Positions 4,869 through 7,822 of a stretch of DNA of 7,822 nt are shown here, in pieces (position 1 is the stretch's first letter; each line of letters starts with the position of its first letter). Made by a program: the position numbers and the translations under genes. Under the pieces are notes generated by a model. It saw nothing but the letters and a program-made list of their open reading frames with translations. It did no database searches and had not been told where the DNA came from. This DNA comes from Acidimicrobiia bacterium (GTDB lineage: Bacteria; Actinomycetota; Acidimicrobiia; Acidimicrobiales; Ilumatobacteraceae), in NCBI GenBank assembly GCA_009927565.1, contig RFMT01000423.1:1-7822 (forward strand). Reading direction: 5' to 3'.

Positions 4869-6875
4869 ATGGTCAATCGCCTAGCGCAAGAAACCAGCCC
4901 GTACCTTCGACAACATCAAGAAAACCCGGTCGATTGGTTTAGTTGGTCAAGCGAGGCCTTCAGCGAGGCCCGACGACGCGACGTACCCATTTTGCTCTCA
5001 ATCGGTTATTCGGCATGTCATTGGTGCCATGTCATGGCGCACGAATGTTTTGAAGACAACGAAACTGCAAGTTTGATGAACCAACTGTTCGTCAACATCA
5101 AGGTCGATCGCGAAGAGCGCCCCGATATCGACGCTCTGTACATGGACGCTGTCCAAGCAATGTCTGGACGCGGCGGTTGGCCAATGACCGTGTTCATGAG
5201 TCCCGAAGGCCACCCTTTCTATGGCGGTACTTATTTTCCAAAACCGACGTTTATAAAACTGATGCACGCTGTGAACGATGCATGGTGCAACCGACGCGCT
5301 GACATTGAAAACAACATTGCAGCCCTTGGTGAATCACTTTCAAGAACCGCAGCCGTTATCCCAGATGAAACTCTGCCGAATTTTGCTTTGGTCACCCGAG
5401 CATGCGACCAACTTATAGACGCGTTTGACAATCAATGGGGCGGTTTTGGTAGCGCACCTAAGTTTCCGAGCACGATGAACATCGATCTACTTTTGCGAAA
5501 GTACATCGAAGAACCGAGCGCAGCCGTAAAGACAGCAATCATCACCACGTTGGACGCGATGGCATCAGGTGGAATGTACGACCATATCGGCGGCGGTTTC
5601 TCGCGCTACAGCGTCGACGAAAAGTGGCTCGTCCCTCACTTTGAAAAAATGTTGTACGACCAGGCCTTACTTCTTCGTGTCTATGCACATGCGGCCGTAG
5701 TTTTCCAGTCGGACAATTACCGCCAAATTTGCGAAGAAATTGTCGAGTATGTGATGCGCGATTTGCGAGACATAGATGGGGGCTTCTTCAGTGCCGAAGA
5801 TGCAGACTCGCTCGACGATTTCGGGCATTCACACGAAGGACACTTTTATGTTTTTAGCCCAGCCGAGTTGCGCAAGATTTTGCCAGAAGATTTAGTCAAA
5901 CCCGCTTTAGATCATTATGAAATTTCTGAGGCTGGAAACTTCGAAGGAAAGAACATCCCGACGCGCTTGAATCATCGGGGCAACTTCAAGCGGTCACCAG
6001 AAATTGAAGAAATTCGCTCAAAAATATTCCACGCACGAAACAAGCGAAGGCGCCCGTTACTAGACGACAAGATTCTTACCGAATGGAATGCGATGATGGC
6101 CGCGTCACTGATTGAGGCCGCAAACTTGCTTGAGAGGCAGGACTGGCTCGAGAAAGCCGAACAGAACTGCGAATTTCTTTTTCGCGAATTAAGAGTCGAC
6201 AATCAAAAGACCGGCTCACCGAAATGGGCGCGAAGTTGGCAGCGCAACGGAACGCCAAGAGCCCGACACAGGGCACTTGCCTGCGACCTCGCACACTTGG
6301 TCGATGCATTCACTCGTCTCGCCGAAGCTACTGGCAGAAAAATTTGGATCTCACGCAGCTGTGATGTCGCCGACCAACTCGTTGCAGATTATTGGGATGA
6401 AAAGAATGGTGGCTTATTCACGATTGCGACCGATGCTGAGCAGTTGGTCGTGCGACAAAAAGACCTGCTCGACAATGCAACCCCATCGGCGAACTCAGTT
6501 GCCGCCAATGCCCTGCTCAGACTTGGCGCACTGACCGGTGAAGAGAAATACCTGCGCAGCGCACATGAGACATTGCGACTCTTTACGCGAATTGCCGAGG
6601 CTGCACCAAGTGCGTTTGGCAACCTACTGCACGCTGTGTATCTCGTACATAAGGGTGTGACCGAAATAGCCATAACAGGAAACAGACCCGAACTTGTCGA
6701 GTCGATTAAAAGACGTTGGTTACCGACAGCCGTAGTCGCATTTGGCGAGCCGTATGAGTCACCACTTTGGAAAGATCGTCGACCTGGGTTTGCTTTCGTT
6801 TGTCAAAATTATGTCTGCAGTGCCCCGGTGGCAACGGTCGAGCAATTGCAAGAAGCGCTAGCAACGCTCAATTAG
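4869..6875 (+). CDS. yyaL: YyaL/SPATA20-type thioredoxin-domain protein (DUF255)
   Basis: Seen: 668 residues, normal for this family. The N-terminal thioredoxin-like domain begins NRLAQETSPYLRQH and carries a Cys50-His-Trp-Cys53 active site in GYSACHWCHVM, then VDREERPDID (79-88) and GGWPMTVFMSP with the conserved cis-Pro at 105. The rest is an alpha/alpha barrel resembling six-hairpin glycosidases and N-acylglucosamine epimerases: GGGFSRYSVDEKWLVPHFEKML, FFSAEDADS, EGHFYVFSPAEL, LTEWNAMMAASL and NATPSANSVAANALLRLG are the recognisable blocks. A second cysteine pair, VCQNYVC (645/650), lies near the end. Known: the family is widespread from bacteria to mammals, but its biochemical function is unsettled. 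There is no signal peptide, so it is probably cytoplasmic. Its ATG directly follows the protease TAG with no gap, so translation is probably coupled, although the neighbour is exported. A thiol-redox or sugar-related activity is inference only. Confidence 0.92.
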   Translation: MVNRLAQETSPYLRQHQENPVDWFSWSSEAFSEARRRDVPILLSIGYSACHWCHVMAHECFEDNETASLMNQLFVNIKVDREERPDIDALYMDAVQAMSGRGGWPMTVFMSPEGHPFYGGTYFPKPTFIKLMHAVNDAWCNRRADIENNIAALGESLSRTAAVIPDETLPNFALVTRACDQLIDAFDNQWGGFGSAPKFPSTMNIDLLLRKYIEEPSAAVKTAIITTLDAMASGGMYDHIGGGFSRYSVDEKWLVPHFEKMLYDQALLLRVYAHAAVVFQSDNYRQICEEIVEYVMRDLRDIDGGFFSAEDADSLDDFGHSHEGHFYVFSPAELRKILPEDLVKPALDHYEISEAGNFEGKNIPTRLNHRGNFKRSPEIEEIRSKIFHARNKRRRPLLDDKILTEWNAMMAASLIEAANLLERQDWLEKAEQNCEFLFRELRVDNQKTGSPKWARSWQRNGTPRARHRALACDLAHLVDAFTRLAEATGRKIWISRSCDVADQLVADYWDEKNGGLFTIATDAEQLVVRQKDLLDNATPSANSVAANALLRLGALTGEEKYLRSAHETLRLFTRIAEAAPSAFGNLLHAVYLVHKGVTEIAITGNRPELVESIKRRWLPTAVVAFGEPYESPLWKDRRPGFAFVCQNYVCSAPVATVEQLQEALATLN

Positions 6876-7477
6876 AAACTACCTTCACGAATAATCTCTT
6901 GAGGCTTGCGCCGTGGACGCTTCGCACTCGCGCCACGGTCAGTCTGGCTTTCTAACATTGGCCAACCGATCGCCACTGCACCGATGAGTTGCATCTGCTC
7001 TGGGACATTGAATGCATTTCGTAAATTCACTTCACCGTCGAAAACGCCGAAGAAAAGTGCGCCGAGGCCAACATCATGTGCTGCAAGCAAAAGTTGCATC
7101 GTTGCGAAAGATGCGTCAATAGTCCAATATGGCGCTGGCCAGGCCGATGGGTCTTCTCCGAGTTTTGTCTCTTTTTTGTCAGGTTCGCTATAGCGCTCTA
7201 AATAGGCATGGGGGTCTGCAAAGACCAAACCAATAAGCGGCGCATCTAGAAGGTGTTGCCAACGAAAACTCGTTCGCTTCTCGGGCGGCAATGTTAGGTC
7301 CCAAAATTTTTTGGTTTGCTGGTCGCGTAATACCAATAGATTCCAACCTTGGGTTTTTCCGGCTGATGGAGCTCGCGAAGCAAGGTCGACAATTCTGTCT
7401 AAAAGTTTTGAATCGACTGGCGCCTTACGAAATGCTCGCACCATTTTGCGAGACCGAACGCAGTCCGCGAACTGCAT
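6872..7477 (-). CDS. Nitroreductase-family FMN oxidoreductase
   Basis: Seen: 201 residues with the family's FMN-binding start SRKMVRAFRKAPV (9-21), LLDRIVDLASRAPSAGKTQGWN (25-46) with the APSAG-x-x-QGW cofactor loop, and the C-terminal GLGALFFGVFD followed by GAVAIGWPM, the usual second FMN-contact region. Known for the family: homodimeric flavoproteins using NAD(P)H, or in some actinobacteria F420H2, to reduce nitro compounds, quinones or enones; some members have biosynthetic roles. The substrate cannot be assigned here. The start is ATG at 7477, 9 bases after the stop of the upstream gene; there is no good Shine-Dalgarno sequence, and a TAGTTT 6 bases upstream is a weak -10-like match. Its TAA overlaps the yyaL TAG on the other strand. 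The basic tail KRPRRKPQ is unremarkable. Confidence 0.9.
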   Translation of the reverse strand: MQFADCVRSRKMVRAFRKAPVDSKLLDRIVDLASRAPSAGKTQGWNLLVLRDQQTKKFWDLTLPPEKRTSFRWQHLLDAPLIGLVFADPHAYLERYSEPDKKETKLGEDPSAWPAPYWTIDASFATMQLLLAAHDVGLGALFFGVFDGEVNLRNAFNVPEQMQLIGAVAIGWPMLESQTDRGASAKRPRRKPQEIIREGSF

Positions 7478-7486
7478 ATCAAAAAA

Positions 7487-7822
7487 CTAGTGCTTGCCGA
7501 GTTTCAGCAAGTTTTCGGTCATCGTCCAACCGTGAACGACAAGCGAACCAGACTTTTTTGCTGAGACACTCTTGAACAGTGCCGCAACGTCGGCTGGAGA
7601 TTTTCCGGGCTTCAGCGACTCAAAATCGATGAATCCACTTTGACCGTTGCTCTTGATGGTGAACGACTGCTCGTCATATGCCGATTCGCAGCCAAACCGT
7701 CTCGCCAGACGTCGACCCCAAGCCCGCTCTTCGCCGACTGCGCGATGATCTGGACGGGGTATCAATTCTGTGAGTGATTTAAATGCCTCGAGTGCATCGA
7801 CCGAAACAAATCGCGAACCGAC
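7487..7822 (-). CDS. Hypothetical protein, C-terminal part only
   Basis: Seen: the minus-strand frame is open from the right edge to a TAG at 7489-7487, giving 111 residues. It is probably the 3' part of a longer gene, because the frame has no stop before the edge and residues before the only internal start option (TTG at 7765) continue smoothly (SVDALEAFKSLTELIP). Visible features are a charged stretch GEERAWGRRLARRFGCE, an IDFESLKPGKSPADVAALF segment and a terminal SGSLVVHGWTMTENLLKLGKH. It has a single cysteine, no signal peptide or transmembrane helix in the visible part, and no motif that I recognise. It lies 9 bases upstream of the nitroreductase on the same strand, so the two are likely co-transcribed. 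I do not assign a function. Confidence 0.7.
   Translation of the reverse strand, partial: VGSRFVSVDALEAFKSLTELIPRPDHRAVGEERAWGRRLARRFGCESAYDEQSFTIKSNGQSGFIDFESLKPGKSPADVAALFKSVSAKKSGSLVVHGWTMTENLLKLGKH

Noticed and set aside
7487..7765. Complete small gene starting at TTG 7765
   Set aside because: The frame stays open to the right edge with protein-like sequence upstream, so a partial longer gene is more likely.
1..7822. tRNA, rRNA, CRISPR array, transposase or phage genes
   Set aside because: None was seen on reading both strands; nearly all bases are accounted for by the eight coding regions.

Overview
The window fits the chromosome of an actinobacterium (Actinomycetota) with a compact genome and, by eye, roughly balanced base composition. 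The strongest lineage marker is mshC, the mycothiol cysteine ligase, because mycothiol is an actinobacterial thiol. An F420-dependent NADP oxidoreductase, an InhA-like enoyl reductase, and a secreted subtilase with an Ig-like QWYRC segment agree with this. A planktonic or acidimicrobial lineage is my guess; no rRNA or other phylogenetic marker is present to settle it. There are no tRNA or rRNA genes, insertion sequences, CRISPR arrays or phage genes. Coding density is very high, and only one gap exceeds 20 bases.

Layout. Positions 1-2434 hold a minus-strand cluster read right to left: npdG-like F420:NADP oxidoreductase, then mshC starting on a TTG that overlaps the npdG stop, then a PlsC-type acyltransferase that leaves the window on the left. 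Positions 2435-2546 are the divergent intergenic region, with a plausible promoter facing each way. In both directions the -10-like hexamer lies 7-8 bases from the start codon and no convincing Shine-Dalgarno sequence is present, which suggests leaderless mRNAs. Positions 2547-6875 are a plus-strand cluster: fabI, an exported S8 protease, and a YyaL/SPATA20-type (DUF255) thioredoxin-fold protein whose ATG directly follows the protease stop. Positions 6872-7822 return to the minus strand: a nitroreductase-family flavoprotein and, upstream of it, the C-terminal part of an unrecognised protein that enters from the right edge. The yyaL and nitroreductase stop codons overlap tail to tail.

How the genes relate. 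The left cluster joins two actinobacterial redox-cofactor functions (F420/NADPH exchange and mycothiol synthesis) with phospholipid synthesis. fabI across the divergent promoter supplies acyl chains by fatty acid elongation, so fabI and plsC are functionally close though on opposite strands. The protease and YyaL genes are tightly packed but have no established shared pathway.

I do not see a clear new defence or mobile system. The points most worth checking are an MshC that seems to keep the CysRS-type fourth zinc ligand, an InhA-like enoyl reductase with a short FabI-length substrate loop, a propeptide-less protease whose mature cysteines all fall into three evenly spaced pairs, and the paired leaderless-looking promoters.
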